A DNA stretch of 64,000 nucleotides from Pseudomonas izuensis (GCF_009861505.1 NZ_WTFT01000009.1:1-64000), one strand, 5' to 3'; shown: positions 1 through 8,166, counted from the stretch's first letter. Translations and numbers: made by a program. The notes: generated by a model from the letters alone, not told the origin.

Positions 1-1680
1 GTGCTGGCGGTCATAACGCAGTCGCAAACAACGCCCGGCGCCGTTATCCAGGCGCTGGATGCGGCCGGAAAAATCGCGTTGCACCGTCAGCCGATTACCG
101 TAGGCGTCGCTGATGGCGCTCAGACGCCCGCCCATAAAGTGTTGGAAACGCGGCGCCTCACCGGCCAGCGCCACAATCAGTTCGTCCGGTTGCTCCCCGA
201 GGTAAATCGCCGCCCGCGCCAGGCTGTTGTGGATCGCCGGGCGCGCCTGGTTGGGCCGGGGAAACGGCGTGCGGCGGTTTTCCGGATCGACCCAGGTGAC
301 CGTGTCGCCGTCGAGCTCCAGGCGCTGGCTCAGTGAATGGCTCCAGCCGAAACCGAGGCCACTGTCGAGCTCCACGGCGCTGCTGCGATACAGGCGGGTG
401 AAGGCGAACGGCAGCAGACCGTCGAGGGTGCCGTCGGTGAGGCTCAGCAGTTCTTCGCCGGTAACCAGCGACAGCGGACAGCCGTGGGTGGCGGTGTGGG
501 CGGCGGGTTCGGCGCTGTCGCCGTTGGGGTTTTTCGCCGGTTTCGGAACGTCGTCGTGGTGTTCGTCTTTTTTCAGCACGGTGTTGCTGCGCGCATTCCA
601 GCGCAGTTGCATCCGGCCTTTCTTCAACCCGGCTGCAACACCCCGGGCAGCGACTTTTTTGTAGCGGTCAACGTAAACAACGAAGGTATTGAGGATCGTG
701 AACATCGCCTCAACCAGTCGTGCTACCGCACTGATCAACTGTGCGCCGCGACTGGCCAAACGCATCTTCAAGTAGGCAATTCCACCCCCGGCCGTGGCGA
801 AGGTCAGGACGACCGCGATCAGGATGTCGATCAACAATTCCACCACCAACATGGACACGGCTTTGGCGGTCTCACCGGCAATCATGCTGGGTGGCAGCAT
901 GTCCAACCAGAGGCTGGCCGTGCGCAACAGTAGAGAAAGCGCCGCCTCGTCACTGGCCAACAGCTGGATCTTTGCCATCTCCTGCGGCGCTTTTTCCGCC
1001 AGCGCCCTCAGCTGATCGACGCCGCTGCCGAGCCGCCCCGCAAACTCACCGGGATCCCGGAGAATGTCCGACAGCAAGTGGATGCCGTCCCACACCCCCT
1101 CAATGGCCGCCCAACTGCCGGCCAACATCCCGTTGCCCACGGCTCCTGAAGTCGATTGCGACCACTGTGGCTTGAAGACGTCCCACTCACTGCGAAGCCA
1201 ACGTTCCAGAGCCTGAGATAACTTGTTGTAGGAACTGAAAAGCTCATCCACCTGCTGCGGCGTAACCTCACCCTGCACCCGCACGCGATAGAACCTGCCC
1301 GCCTCTCCCCTGAATTGCCCCTTGCCGTTTTCATCCAGCATGACGGGCGTCGACTCGCCGCCCTTCACCGCAATCACATCGACCTGAATGTTCCCCAGCG
1401 GTACGTCATACACCGACTCGAACTTGCTCTCGATCTGCAGGATTCCACTTTGCGGGCACTGCGCGACCGTCGAAATAAAGTCGTCGTCACCGCTGCTGAC
1501 AACCGTGCTGGCATCGCCCAGCTTGATTACCCGGTCCATGCCCATCAGCGAGGGCATGTCAGTGGCGTGGCTGACCCGGTCGGCGGCCTGGCTGAACCAG
1601 CGCGTGAGCTGTTGGCGGTAAAGGGTCAGTGTGTTCGGGAAATGCTCGAGTTCCTGCTCGAACCGGGCGATGTGATCCAT
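1..1680 (-). CDS. Rhs-family polymorphic toxin, N-terminal part (cut by window edge)
   Basis: The frame is open from the ATG at 1680 to the window edge, giving the first 560 residues; the Rhs barrel and the C-terminal toxin lie outside. Residues 1-400 are a leader without a PAAR motif that I can see. It contains a hydrophobic stretch at about 273-300 and another around 315-336, probably membrane helices. Cys401 begins the Rhs entry domain (DUF6531-like, CPLSLVTGEELLSL followed by FTRLYRSS), and YD-type repeats start near the edge (GNRLTVQRD). A strong ribosome binding site, GGAGGGG, sits five bases before the ATG. Proteins of this class wrap a toxin in an Rhs cocoon and are often secreted by type VI systems. 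No VgrG, Eag chaperone or immunity gene is visible here, so export route and toxin are unknown. Confidence 0.85.
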   Translation of the reverse strand, partial: MDHIARFEQELEHFPNTLTLYRQQLTRWFSQAADRVSHATDMPSLMGMDRVIKLGDASTVVSSGDDDFISTVAQCPQSGILQIESKFESVYDVPLGNIQVDVIAVKGGESTPVMLDENGKGQFRGEAGRFYRVRVQGEVTPQQVDELFSSYNKLSQALERWLRSEWDVFKPQWSQSTSGAVGNGMLAGSWAAIEGVWDGIHLLSDILRDPGEFAGRLGSGVDQLRALAEKAPQEMAKIQLLASDEAALSLLLRTASLWLDMLPPSMIAGETAKAVSMLVVELLIDILIAVVLTFATAGGGIAYLKMRLASRGAQLISAVARLVEAMFTILNTFVVYVDRYKKVAARGVAAGLKKGRMQLRWNARSNTVLKKDEHHDDVPKPAKNPNGDSAEPAAHTATHGCPLSLVTGEELLSLTDGTLDGLLPFAFTRLYRSSAVELDSGLGFGWSHSLSQRLELDGDTVTWVDPENRRTPFPRPNQARPAIHNSLARAAIYLGEQPDELIVALAGEAPRFQHFMGGRLSAISDAYGNRLTVQRDFSGRIQRLDNGAGRCLRLRYDRQH

Positions 1681-1834
1681 CACCCCTCCGAAAAGCAGGA
1701 AGCCGCGTGAAAAACCGGGTCAAACATGAGCAATCTCTCGCACAGGAAATAGGGCGCGAGGGACTTTGCGGGGGATCAGCGGGGAAAGAAGTCAGGAAAG
1801 GAGGTGTTTCGTGTAGGGCGATTCGCTAAAACAA

Positions 1835-1868
1835 AACGTGGCTTAGGAATCTTCCCCTGCGCCACGTT
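1835..1868. other. 8-bp inverted repeat upstream of the Rhs gene
   Basis: AACGTGGC at 1835-1842 is matched by GCCACGTT at 1861-1868 across an 18-base loop. It lies between the end of the Sel1-like gene and the start of the Rhs gene, so it could be a weak terminator of the first or an operator of the second. No T-run follows on either strand. The rest of the 209-base gap shows nothing else. Confidence 0.3.
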
Positions 1869-1889
1869 CGTCTGTCAGATAAGTCGGTG

Positions 1890-2297
1890 TTATTTTGAGG
1901 AATCGCGGGAAGCCAATTCCTGGAGCTTGATCTGCGCCAGCGGATGCCCAGCCTTGGCGGCAATCCCCCAGAACCGCGCCGCTTCGGCGGGGTCCGATGC
2001 TTTGCTCGGGGTCCCGGCGAGGCTGATCACACCCACCTGATAGGCCGCCTTGCCATCACCGGCCAATGCCGCCAGGCGCAGCAGGCGAACACCCTCTTCG
2101 CGCGCGCCCAGACCGACGCCGCGAAAGGTCAGGATATGGCCATAAAAACTCTGGGCGCCGACATCGCCCAGGTTCGCCATGCGGGCGAACTGACCTTCGA
2201 GCCAGCGCCAGCCACGGGGGTTACGCACAAACCACGACCAGTGAAACAGCCTGCGCGCCAGCCAGTAATTGACCCGCGCCTTGAGTCGTAAAAACAC
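1890..2297 (-). CDS. Sel1-repeat (TPR-like) protein
   Basis: This 135-residue protein has SLR/Sel1-type alpha-hairpin repeats: GDVGAQSFYGHILTFRG, then EEGVRLLRLAALAGDGKAAY, then DPAEAARFWGIAAKAGHPLA. Sel1 repeats are protein-binding scaffolds; no enzymatic residue is visible. There is no signal peptide, but the first 30 residues are basic and aromatic. The start is GTG, directly after the TGA of the upstream gene (TGAGTG), which indicates translational coupling. It is the last gene of a three-gene leftward operon with an XRE regulator. Its partner is unknown. Confidence 0.75.
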   Translation of the reverse strand: MFLRLKARVNYWLARRLFHWSWFVRNPRGWRWLEGQFARMANLGDVGAQSFYGHILTFRGVGLGAREEGVRLLRLAALAGDGKAAYQVGVISLAGTPSKASDPAEAARFWGIAAKAGHPLAQIKLQELASRDSSK

Positions 2298-2669
2298 TCA
2301 GGCCTCCGCCGACTCGGGGTACTCGTACTCGAACACCCGCACCACTTCCGAGGCATGCCAGGACGCGGCGGCAACGCCATCGGACGGCCCGGAGAAACGT
2401 CCGAGGCGCTCGACGCACTCAAAGAAACCGGTGCGTGGCAGGCGGCTGGCCCCCTGACTGATCACCAATGAACTGCGCAAGGGTTGCTCGGCCTTGGCGT
2501 CCAGCGCCGCCAGATGCTCAAGGGCGGCGGTCAGGGTTTGCATGGCGGGCGTGGGGAGCTGCAAACGCTCCAGCAACGCCCGATAGGTCAGGAGATGACG
2601 CTGACGGCGCGCCTGATCCAGCTCGCCCAGCAATCCGTCCCAATGTTGACGACTGATGCGTACGCTCAC
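2298..2669 (-). CDS. conserved hypothetical protein in XRE-Sel1 operon
   Basis: The 123-residue soluble protein is mainly helical in its first 80 residues (leucine-rich, with QARRQRHLLTYRALLERL) and ends in a short acidic tail. I do not recognise a family. The GTG start overlaps the TGA of the upstream XRE gene by four bases (GTGA) and the stop directly touches the start of the Sel1-like gene. The three proteins are therefore made together, and a shared role is likely. No membrane segment or catalytic motif is apparent. Confidence 0.7.
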   Translation of the reverse strand: MSVRISRQHWDGLLGELDQARRQRHLLTYRALLERLQLPTPAMQTLTAALEHLAALDAKAEQPLRSSLVISQGASRLPRTGFFECVERLGRFSGPSDGVAAASWHASEVVRVFEYEYPESAEA

Positions 2670-3007
2670 GATTCATCCCTCCACCCAGGCACCGTCAATT
2701 CCCAGGCCAGACTGCGGCGAATCGCAGCGTCGGGCTGACGCTCGCCACTTTCGATCATGGCCAGATAAGACGGGCTGATACCTACCGTGCGGGCGAGCGC
2801 CTCAATGGCGATGCCCTTCCCTTCGCGCAAACTGCGTAGCTGATCAAGACCTGGAAGAATCGGGTCCTGGGTTGTCGCAAGCGGCGCTGGGGCCGGGCGC
2901 GACGGAGCTTCATTGATGCCTGCTGCTTTAAGTAGAGCCTGATACTGAGCCCACGGCAGAACCGCGTATTCGGGTTCGCCTTCGCATGTAATTATCTGAA
3001 TATCCAT
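2666..3007 (-). CDS. XRE-family helix-turn-helix regulator
   Basis: 113 residues. The C-terminal half is a Cro/CI-type HTH (LRSLREGKGIAIEALARTVGISPSYLAMIESGERQP, residues about 60-95). The N-terminal 35 residues (MDIQIITCEGEPEYAVLPWAQY) look like the dimerising front end of antitoxin-like HTH proteins. I chose the ATG at 3007 over an in-frame start 24 bases upstream because the protein family normally begins near MDIQ. It heads an operon with an unknown protein and a Sel1-like protein. It may repress its own promoter in the 3008-3120 gap, but I see no obvious operator. A toxin-antitoxin reading is possible but unsupported, since the partner has no toxin fold I recognise. Confidence 0.8.
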   Translation of the reverse strand: MDIQIITCEGEPEYAVLPWAQYQALLKAAGINEAPSRPAPAPLATTQDPILPGLDQLRSLREGKGIAIEALARTVGISPSYLAMIESGERQPDAAIRRSLAWELTVPGWRDES

Positions 3008-3121
3008 GACTACCCCGTAGGACAACAACACTTAGCGAGTCGGCACTTTTCCCTAGAAGTGTAATCCTAACAGCGGCCAAGGTCGCGGGGGGTATCTATC
3101 TGTGGATGAGACTTGATCGAC

Positions 3122-3577
3122 TCAGTGTTTTTTCGAGCCCTGGAGTTGAAGTTGCTCCTTGGTATCGGGCAAGCGCTCGACCACAGCGAGCTTCTCCGGC
3201 ACCTGACGTTTGCGCCAGGCACGGAAGGCGTTGAGCTCATCGTCGAGCACCTTCATCAACCACGCCAGCACCGCAATGTCATCGAGCATGCCGAACACCG
3301 GGATGAAGTCCGGGATCGCATCCACCGGGCTGAGGAAGTACATCAGCCCAGCCACGACCGATACCATCGCCTTGGGACTAACTGCGCGATACTCACCGCG
3401 CCAGTACGCCAGGCATAGTGCCTGCAACAGGCGAAGATCGTCCTTGAGCTTGCCCAGCCGATGGCCTTGGCTGGCACCTTTACTGGCCACTGCGAACAGC
3501 AAGGTCGGCAAGCGCCCACGTGCGAGCAGGCGTCCGGCCAGCGGCAGGAAACGAGCGAAGTTCCAGGGTGTTTTCAT
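3122..3577 (-). CDS. YkvA/DUF1232 family membrane protein
   Basis: 151 residues from the ATG at 3577, which has GGGAG upstream. The DUF1232 core is clear at about residues 75-110: VVAGLMYFLSPVDAIPDFIPVFGMLDDIAVLAW, with the diagnostic SPVD.IPDFIP motif and one or two short hydrophobic helices. The C-terminus is charged. DUF1232 proteins are small inner-membrane proteins of unknown function. The gene stands alone, read leftward. Confidence 0.85.
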   Translation of the reverse strand: MKTPWNFARFLPLAGRLLARGRLPTLLFAVASKGASQGHRLGKLKDDLRLLQALCLAYWRGEYRAVSPKAMVSVVAGLMYFLSPVDAIPDFIPVFGMLDDIAVLAWLMKVLDDELNAFRAWRKRQVPEKLAVVERLPDTKEQLQLQGSKKH

Positions 3578-3596
3578 GATGACTCCCACGGAAATG

Positions 3597-3619
3597 TTAT
3601 CCACACAAATTGTGGATAA
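3597..3619. other. two inverted DnaA-box-like 9-mers
   Basis: TTATCCACA at 3597-3605 and TGTGGATAA at 3611-3619 are perfect matches to the DnaA-box consensus in opposite orientation, five bases apart. They lie upstream of the DUF1232 gene. No DUE-like AT-rich repeats or replication genes are near, so this is not an origin. Confidence 0.4.
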
Positions 3620-3822
3620 CCTTGTGAACAGAGCTACTTTTCACGGCTGAAAGCCCCATTACACAAGGGCTGAGCTTAGATCGGGCGTTTTTTGCCCATC
3701 AAAAAAAACCCATTATTTCATTGACTTGGCGATCTGACGCGGTTAGCGCCGGTCCTACACTGGCTATGACTCCAGCCTACATCATCGGTTCGCTTTGTTT
3801 ACCCGTGCCGGACTCCAGATGC

Positions 3823-3852
3823 AACAACGCCCCGCATGAACGGGGCGTTGTT
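3823..3852. terminator. bidirectional intrinsic terminator
   Basis: AACAACGCCCCG and CGGGGCGTTGTT form a perfect 12-bp stem with a six-base loop, followed on the plus strand by TTTT. It lies 18 bases past the stop of the FKBP gene on the minus strand, which it most likely terminates. The 3620-3820 stretch upstream of it holds no gene I can support. Confidence 0.8.
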
Positions 3853-3869
3853 TTCAAGTCAGGCGCTGA

Positions 3870-4583
3870 TTACTTGGCAGCGTCTTCTTTGGTTGGATCC
3901 TTGATTGCCAGCAGTTCCAGGTCGAACACCAGTACCGAGTTGGCCGGGATCGCCGGGCTTGGGCTTTGCGCGCCGTAAGCCAGGTCGCTAGGAATGTACA
4001 GTTTGTACTTCTCGCCAACGTGCATCAGTTGCAAGCCTTCGACCCAACCCGGGATCACGCCGCTGACCGGCAGATCGATCGGGCTGCCACGCTCGACGGA
4101 ACTGTCGAACACGGTGCCATTGGTCAGCTTGCCGGTGTAGTGAACGGTCACTACGTCAGTCGGCTTTGGCTGAGGGCCATCAGCTTTCTTTTCCACTTCG
4201 TACTGCAGACCCGAAGCGGTCGTCACGACGCCAGCTTTCTTGGCGTTTTCTTCGAGGAATTTCTTGCCGGCGGCCGCCGACTCTTCACTCATCTTGGCCA
4301 TGCGCTCTTCGGCACGCTTTTGCAGTGCGGCGAAGGCTTCAACCAGTTCTTCGTCCTTGAGTTTCTGTTCTTTCTTGCCAACGGCATCTTCGATGCCCTG
4401 GGCTACGGCTTTGGAGTCCAGGTCATCCATGCCTTCCTGAGCCAGGCTCTTGCCCATGTTCAGGCCAATCCCGTAGGAAGCTTTTTGCGCCGGGGTTTTC
4501 AGCTCTACGCTGGTCTGCGAGTCACAACCCGCGAGTACCAGGCTAACCAGGGCCACCGCCGCCGCCAACCGATGCTGTTTCAT
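3870..4583 (-). CDS. FKBP-type peptidyl-prolyl cis-trans isomerase, lipoprotein
   Basis: This 237-residue protein assists folding by isomerising proline bonds in the envelope. It has a lipoprotein signal with lipobox LAGC (Cys20). Next comes a helical dimerisation region (residues about 35-120, FkpA/Mip N-domain, with the YGIGLNMGKSL motif). A complete FKBP domain follows (about 125-230): VTVHYTGKL, GTVFDSS, PGWVEGLQLM, and the conserved aromatic and YGAQ residues. Length fits the Mip/FkpA group. It is monocistronic, with a terminator directly downstream. The 4584-4852 gap before it contains its promoter region and nothing else I can name. Confidence 0.93.
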   Translation of the reverse strand: MKQHRLAAAVALVSLVLAGCDSQTSVELKTPAQKASYGIGLNMGKSLAQEGMDDLDSKAVAQGIEDAVGKKEQKLKDEELVEAFAALQKRAEERMAKMSEESAAAGKKFLEENAKKAGVVTTASGLQYEVEKKADGPQPKPTDVVTVHYTGKLTNGTVFDSSVERGSPIDLPVSGVIPGWVEGLQLMHVGEKYKLYIPSDLAYGAQSPSPAIPANSVLVFDLELLAIKDPTKEDAAK

Positions 4584-4852
4584 GCTATTTCCTTGTTCAT
4601 GCGCCTAAAGGGCAATCGAGTAAAGCCGCGAGCTTATCAGGCGGCCACGACCAATGGCTACCGGCATGAGAGCCAGAGATTTCCGATAAGTTCAGGTGTT
4701 TAAACGCTTTTCGGAGTGTAGATGATGAAACTTCTGTCATCTCGCTCCCACAGAAACTAATTCTGCATCCCACGACACCTGGCGTAATGGCCACTTGCCG
4801 CCTATCTGGCACTCAGGCATAACGGAAGCATAAATCGACAAGGACGTTCATC

Positions 4853-6655
4853 TTGCGCCTCTTATTCCGTTTGCTGTGTGTGATGGCTGTCCTGCTGGGT
4901 GCAGGCCTGGCCGTGGTGTTGTACTACGTTGCCAACCCGAAACTGCCGCTGTGGTCCCCGGCGCAGCAGGTGCATTACCTGGAGCAATGGAGCGTTGCCG
5001 ACCGCGATAGCTATTACTTCACGCCCCAGGGCACTCAGGTCAAAGGCTTGCGCTACGACTGGTTCACTGCGCTCGAACTGCCCTTTTCGCAACAACGCTT
5101 CGCCGCTCCCGAATACCTCGCGCGCTTCGGTTTCTTGATCGACCCCGGGCAGAAACCCACACCGAACAACCCCGGCAACCTGCCGGTGGGCTTTGCCCGC
5201 CACCAGAATTCCGATGGTACGCAAACGTTTCTGGATATTACCTGCGCCGCCTGCCATACCGGAGAACTGCGCTTCAAGGGACAGGCCGTGCGCATCGACG
5301 GCGGTTCGGCGCAGCATGTTTTGCCTTCCAGTGTTCCTACACTGCGAGGCGGGAGTTTCGGACAAGCACTGGTGGCGAGCCTGGCCTCGACTTACTACAA
5401 CCCGTGGAAATTCGAACGTTTCGCTCGCGAGGTGCTGGGCCCGGACTACGAGGCCCGACACCAGCAACTGCGCAAGGAATTCAAAGGCTCCCTGGATACC
5501 TTCCTGAAAGTAGCCTGGAATGACACCCATCGCGGGCTCTACCCGACCGAAGAAGGCCCTGGGCGTACCGATGCGTTCGGGCGCATTGCCAACGCCAGCT
5601 TCGGCGATGCGATTTCCCCCGCCAACTACCGCGTGGCCAACGCCCCGGTCGACTATCCGCCGTTATGGGACATGTGGACCTTCGATTGGGTGCAATGGAA
5701 TGGCTCGGCGAAGCAACCCATGGCGCGCAATATCGGCGAAGCCCTGGGTGTAGGCGCCACGCTGAACTTTTTTGACAGTAACAGGCAGCCGCTGATGGGC
5801 GCTGACCGTTACCCCTCCAGTGTTCGAGTGCACGATTTGCACCTGATCGAGCAAACCCTGCAACGACTGGAACCCCCCGCCTGGCCGGAAGCCCTGCTAG
5901 GAGCAATCGACAAGCCCCTGGCTGCCAAAGGTCGTGCCCTGTTCAGCGAGAACTGCGCCGGCTGCCACGTGCCACGGGTAACTCAAGGCGAAGGGCGATA
6001 CGTACAACACCTGAAGATGCTGCCGGTGGAGTTCATCGGTACCGACCCAGGCGCCGCCAACAACATTGCCGACCACCGTTTCGACCTGACGGCGCTGCAA
6101 TGGAATCAACAGGAACTGGAACAACTCGACGTCGAGCCCAAGCCCACCGAGCCGCTTGATCTGAGCCAGATGTCAGTGGCCAAGGGCCTGGCCTATGTCA
6201 CGGCATTTGTCGGGAACCGGGCTTATCGCGACGCCGGTATCACCCCGGCCGAACGACCGCAGATGGACGGTTTCGGCCTGCCTATCGGAGTACGTGAATT
6301 ACGCGCCTACAAGGCTCGACCATTGGCAGGTGTGTGGGCGACGGCACCGTTTCTGCATAACGGTTCGGTGCCAAGCATCTACCAGCTGCTCTCGCCGCAG
6401 GATGAACGCACAACCACGTTTTACAAAGGCACCTTCGAGTACGACCCAAAGCACCTGGGCTATCGCACCGAAGCCTTTACCAACGGCTTTCAGTTCGACA
6501 CGCGCATCACCGGCAACCATAACAGCGGGCACGAATTTCGCTCCGGCAAGCTCGGCAATGGCGTGATTGGCCGCCTGCTACAGCCGCAGGAGCGCTGGGC
6601 ACTGCTGGAGTATCTGAAAGTGCTGGGCGGCCCGCTGGAGTCGCAGCTGCCATGA
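4853..6655 (+). CDS. di-haem cytochrome c, RoxA/peroxidase-like
   Basis: 600 residues with an N-terminal membrane anchor or uncleaved signal (about 5-27) and two haem c motifs, CAACH at 131-135 and CAGCH at 368-372, so it acts in the periplasm. The architecture, with two cytochrome domains and a long linker, resembles the di-haem c RoxA-like/cytochrome-c-peroxidase relatives. The second half contains conserved WATAPFLHNGSVPS. The start is probably TTG at 4853 with AAGGA eight bases upstream; an internal ATG at codon 11 would shorten the anchor. The next gene, a membrane-anchored catalase-like haem protein, starts 17 bases after the stop. The two probably form one periplasmic redox system. The substrate is unknown; hydroperoxides are a reasonable guess. 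Confidence 0.8.
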   Translation: MRLLFRLLCVMAVLLGAGLAVVLYYVANPKLPLWSPAQQVHYLEQWSVADRDSYYFTPQGTQVKGLRYDWFTALELPFSQQRFAAPEYLARFGFLIDPGQKPTPNNPGNLPVGFARHQNSDGTQTFLDITCAACHTGELRFKGQAVRIDGGSAQHVLPSSVPTLRGGSFGQALVASLASTYYNPWKFERFAREVLGPDYEARHQQLRKEFKGSLDTFLKVAWNDTHRGLYPTEEGPGRTDAFGRIANASFGDAISPANYRVANAPVDYPPLWDMWTFDWVQWNGSAKQPMARNIGEALGVGATLNFFDSNRQPLMGADRYPSSVRVHDLHLIEQTLQRLEPPAWPEALLGAIDKPLAAKGRALFSENCAGCHVPRVTQGEGRYVQHLKMLPVEFIGTDPGAANNIADHRFDLTALQWNQQELEQLDVEPKPTEPLDLSQMSVAKGLAYVTAFVGNRAYRDAGITPAERPQMDGFGLPIGVRELRAYKARPLAGVWATAPFLHNGSVPSIYQLLSPQDERTTTFYKGTFEYDPKHLGYRTEAFTNGFQFDTRITGNHNSGHEFRSGKLGNGVIGRLLQPQERWALLEYLKVLGGPLESQLP

Positions 6656-6671
6656 TCAAAAGGATTGCTGC

Positions 6672-7808
6672 ATGTTGAAGACCCTCTGGTTGCGCCTGGG
6701 TGCCTTTCTGGGCAAGGCCTTGCTTTGGCTGTTGGGGCTTGGACTGCTCGGCTGGGTGCTGGCCGCGGCGTGGTTTGCCTGGCAACACCGCGGGCCGGTA
6801 TCGGCGCAGGAAATGATCCCTGACGGCGAAGCGACAATGACTCAGGACATTATTCAGACCGCTGTGCGCATCGTCGACCAGCACCGCGAAAGCACACGCT
6901 ATCTGCGTGATGCCCATGCCAAGGCCCACGGCTGCGTGCAGGCGGAAGTCCAGGTACTGCCGGAATTGGAAAGTGACTTGCGCCAAGGCGTGTTCAGCGA
7001 ACCCGGAAAAACCTGGCAAGCGACCCTGCGCCTGTCCAACGGCAACGCCTACCCACAATTCGACAGCATCCCTGATGCCCGGGGCATGGCCATCAAGCTG
7101 CTCGAAGTGCCGGGCAAACAACTGCTGAGCGATCGCCAGCAACGAGGCGAACAGGACTTCGTGATGTTCAGTCATCCGAACTTCTTCGTCAGCGATGTCG
7201 CTGAGTATCGTCAGAATGTCGCGGCTCAGGCGGATGGCAAAACAATGATGGCGTTCTTTCCGGGCTGGGATCCGCGCGCCTGGCAGGTTCGTCATCTGCT
7301 CATTGCTCTGGCGACGCTCTCCCCCGCACCGCCGAGCCCGACCCAAACGACTTATTTTTCGGTTTCGCCCTACAAATTCGGTGAGGCCAATGCCAAGTTT
7401 CGCGTAATGCCCGACGCTGAAAGCTGCCCGGGCTACACCTTGCCGACACAAAATCAGAAGCTGCCGAACTTCCTGCGCAGCGCGCTGAACCAGCAGTTAT
7501 CCACAGATCGAGTGCCGGCATGCTTCGTCTTGCAGATCCAGCGCCAGGACGCAAACAAATACATGCCGATCGAAGACACCAGCATTGAATGGCGTGAGAG
7601 CGATGCGCCGTTTCAAACCGTGGCGCGGATCACAGTGCCAGCACAGGATTTCGACACGCCGGCGCTGAACCTGCAATGCGACAATCTTTCGTTCAATCCA
7701 TGGTTTGGCCTTGAGGCCCATCGCCCGATTGGTGGCATCAACCGACTGCGCAAAGCCGTCTACGAGGCCGTCAGCGACTACCGACACGCCCGCAATGCCG
7801 GGCTGTAG
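6672..7808 (+). CDS. membrane-anchored mini-catalase (catalase-related haem protein)
   Basis: 378 residues: an N-terminal hydrophobic helix (about 15-37), then a minimal catalase fold of the SrpA/allene-oxide-synthase-like group. Visible signatures are the distal region DAHAKAHGCVQAEV, RLSNGN with PDARGMAIKL, the FSHPNFF segment, and the proximal haem ligand motif R360-x-x-x-Y364 within NRLRKAVYEAVSDYRH. True catalases are longer and lack the anchor, so peroxidase or fatty-acid hydroperoxide chemistry is likelier than bulk H2O2 removal. It forms an operon with the di-haem cytochrome upstream. The stop codon TAG is the first TAG of a REP element (TGTAGGAGC), so the REP pair begins exactly at the gene end. 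Confidence 0.83.
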   Translation: MLKTLWLRLGAFLGKALLWLLGLGLLGWVLAAAWFAWQHRGPVSAQEMIPDGEATMTQDIIQTAVRIVDQHRESTRYLRDAHAKAHGCVQAEVQVLPELESDLRQGVFSEPGKTWQATLRLSNGNAYPQFDSIPDARGMAIKLLEVPGKQLLSDRQQRGEQDFVMFSHPNFFVSDVAEYRQNVAAQADGKTMMAFFPGWDPRAWQVRHLLIALATLSPAPPSPTQTTYFSVSPYKFGEANAKFRVMPDAESCPGYTLPTQNQKLPNFLRSALNQQLSTDRVPACFVLQIQRQDANKYMPIEDTSIEWRESDAPFQTVARITVPAQDFDTPALNLQCDNLSFNPWFGLEAHRPIGGINRLRKAVYEAVSDYRHARNAGL

Positions 7809-7902
7809 GAGCGAGCTTGCTCGCGATGGTCGTCAACGATAACGAGGGAAGTCTGACACCCCGTGGTGTTTTCGGGTTTTTCGCGAGCAAGCTCGCTCCT
7901 AC
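7805..7902. repeat. REP pair (REPIN) after the mini-catalase gene
   Basis: Two inverted REP units: GTAGGAGCGAGCTTGCTCGCGA on the left and TCGCGAGCAAGCTCGCTCCTAC on the right, with a 50-base centre. Each unit is itself an imperfect hairpin. The left unit supplies the stop codon of the preceding gene. Confidence 0.92.
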
Positions 7903-7932
7903 AAAGGCAGAAAACCCAAACGCCAGACGACA

Positions 7933-7957
7933 AAAAGCCCGCATTAAGCGGGCTTTC
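7933..7957 (-). terminator. terminator of the distal tRNA-Val/tRNA-Asp copy
   Basis: AAAGCCCGC and GCGGGCTTT form a 9-bp stem with a T-run (AAAAA on the plus strand) on the minus-strand side. It lies 42 bases after the 3' end of the tRNA-Asp gene. The same structure recurs at 8300-8325 after the other tRNA pair. Confidence 0.85.
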
Positions 7958-7998
7958 TGTGTGGTGACCTGGCGTTCAGTGTTCCAGGTTACCGAATA

Positions 7999-8075
7999 TG
8001 GCGCAGCGGACGGGACTCGAACCCGCGACCCCCGGCGTGACAGGCCGGTATTCTAACCGACTGAACTACCGCTGC
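7999..8075 (-). tRNA. tRNA-Asp (GTC), copy 2
   Basis: A 77-base cloverleaf read on the minus strand: acceptor GCAGCGG/CCGCTGC, D arm AGTTCAGTCGG, anticodon loop CTGTCAC (GTC) and T arm GGGTTCGAGTCCC, with encoded CCA. It is identical to the copy at 8366-8442. Confidence 0.97.
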
Positions 8076-8090
8076 GCGTAGCGTTGAAAG

Positions 8091-8166
8091 TGGTGGGTGA
8101 TGACGGGATCGAACCGCCGACATTCTGCTTGTAAGGCAGACGCTCTCCCAGCTGAGCTAATCACCC
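8091..8166 (-). tRNA. tRNA-Val (TAC), copy 2
   Basis: A 76-base cloverleaf on the minus strand: acceptor GGGTGAT/ATCACCC, anticodon loop CTTACAA (TAC), T arm GCGGTTCGATCCCGT, encoded CCA. It precedes tRNA-Asp by 15 bases in the same transcript. Confidence 0.97.

Noticed and set aside
2666..3007. Toxin-antitoxin system made of the XRE protein and its neighbour
   Set aside because: The neighbour has no toxin-like fold or catalytic residues, and a third Sel1 gene follows; the pattern is not typical.
3597..3619. Replication origin
   Set aside because: There are only two DnaA-box-like sites, no AT-rich unwinding element and no dnaA, dnaN or gyrB nearby.
4597..4812. 71-codon open frame upstream of the FKBP gene
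   Set aside because: It has no ribosome binding site and no family resemblance. More likely the promoter region of the FKBP gene.
6507..7451. 314-codon open frame opposite the mini-catalase
   Set aside because: It spans the junction of two real genes on the other strand and has no recognisable domain.
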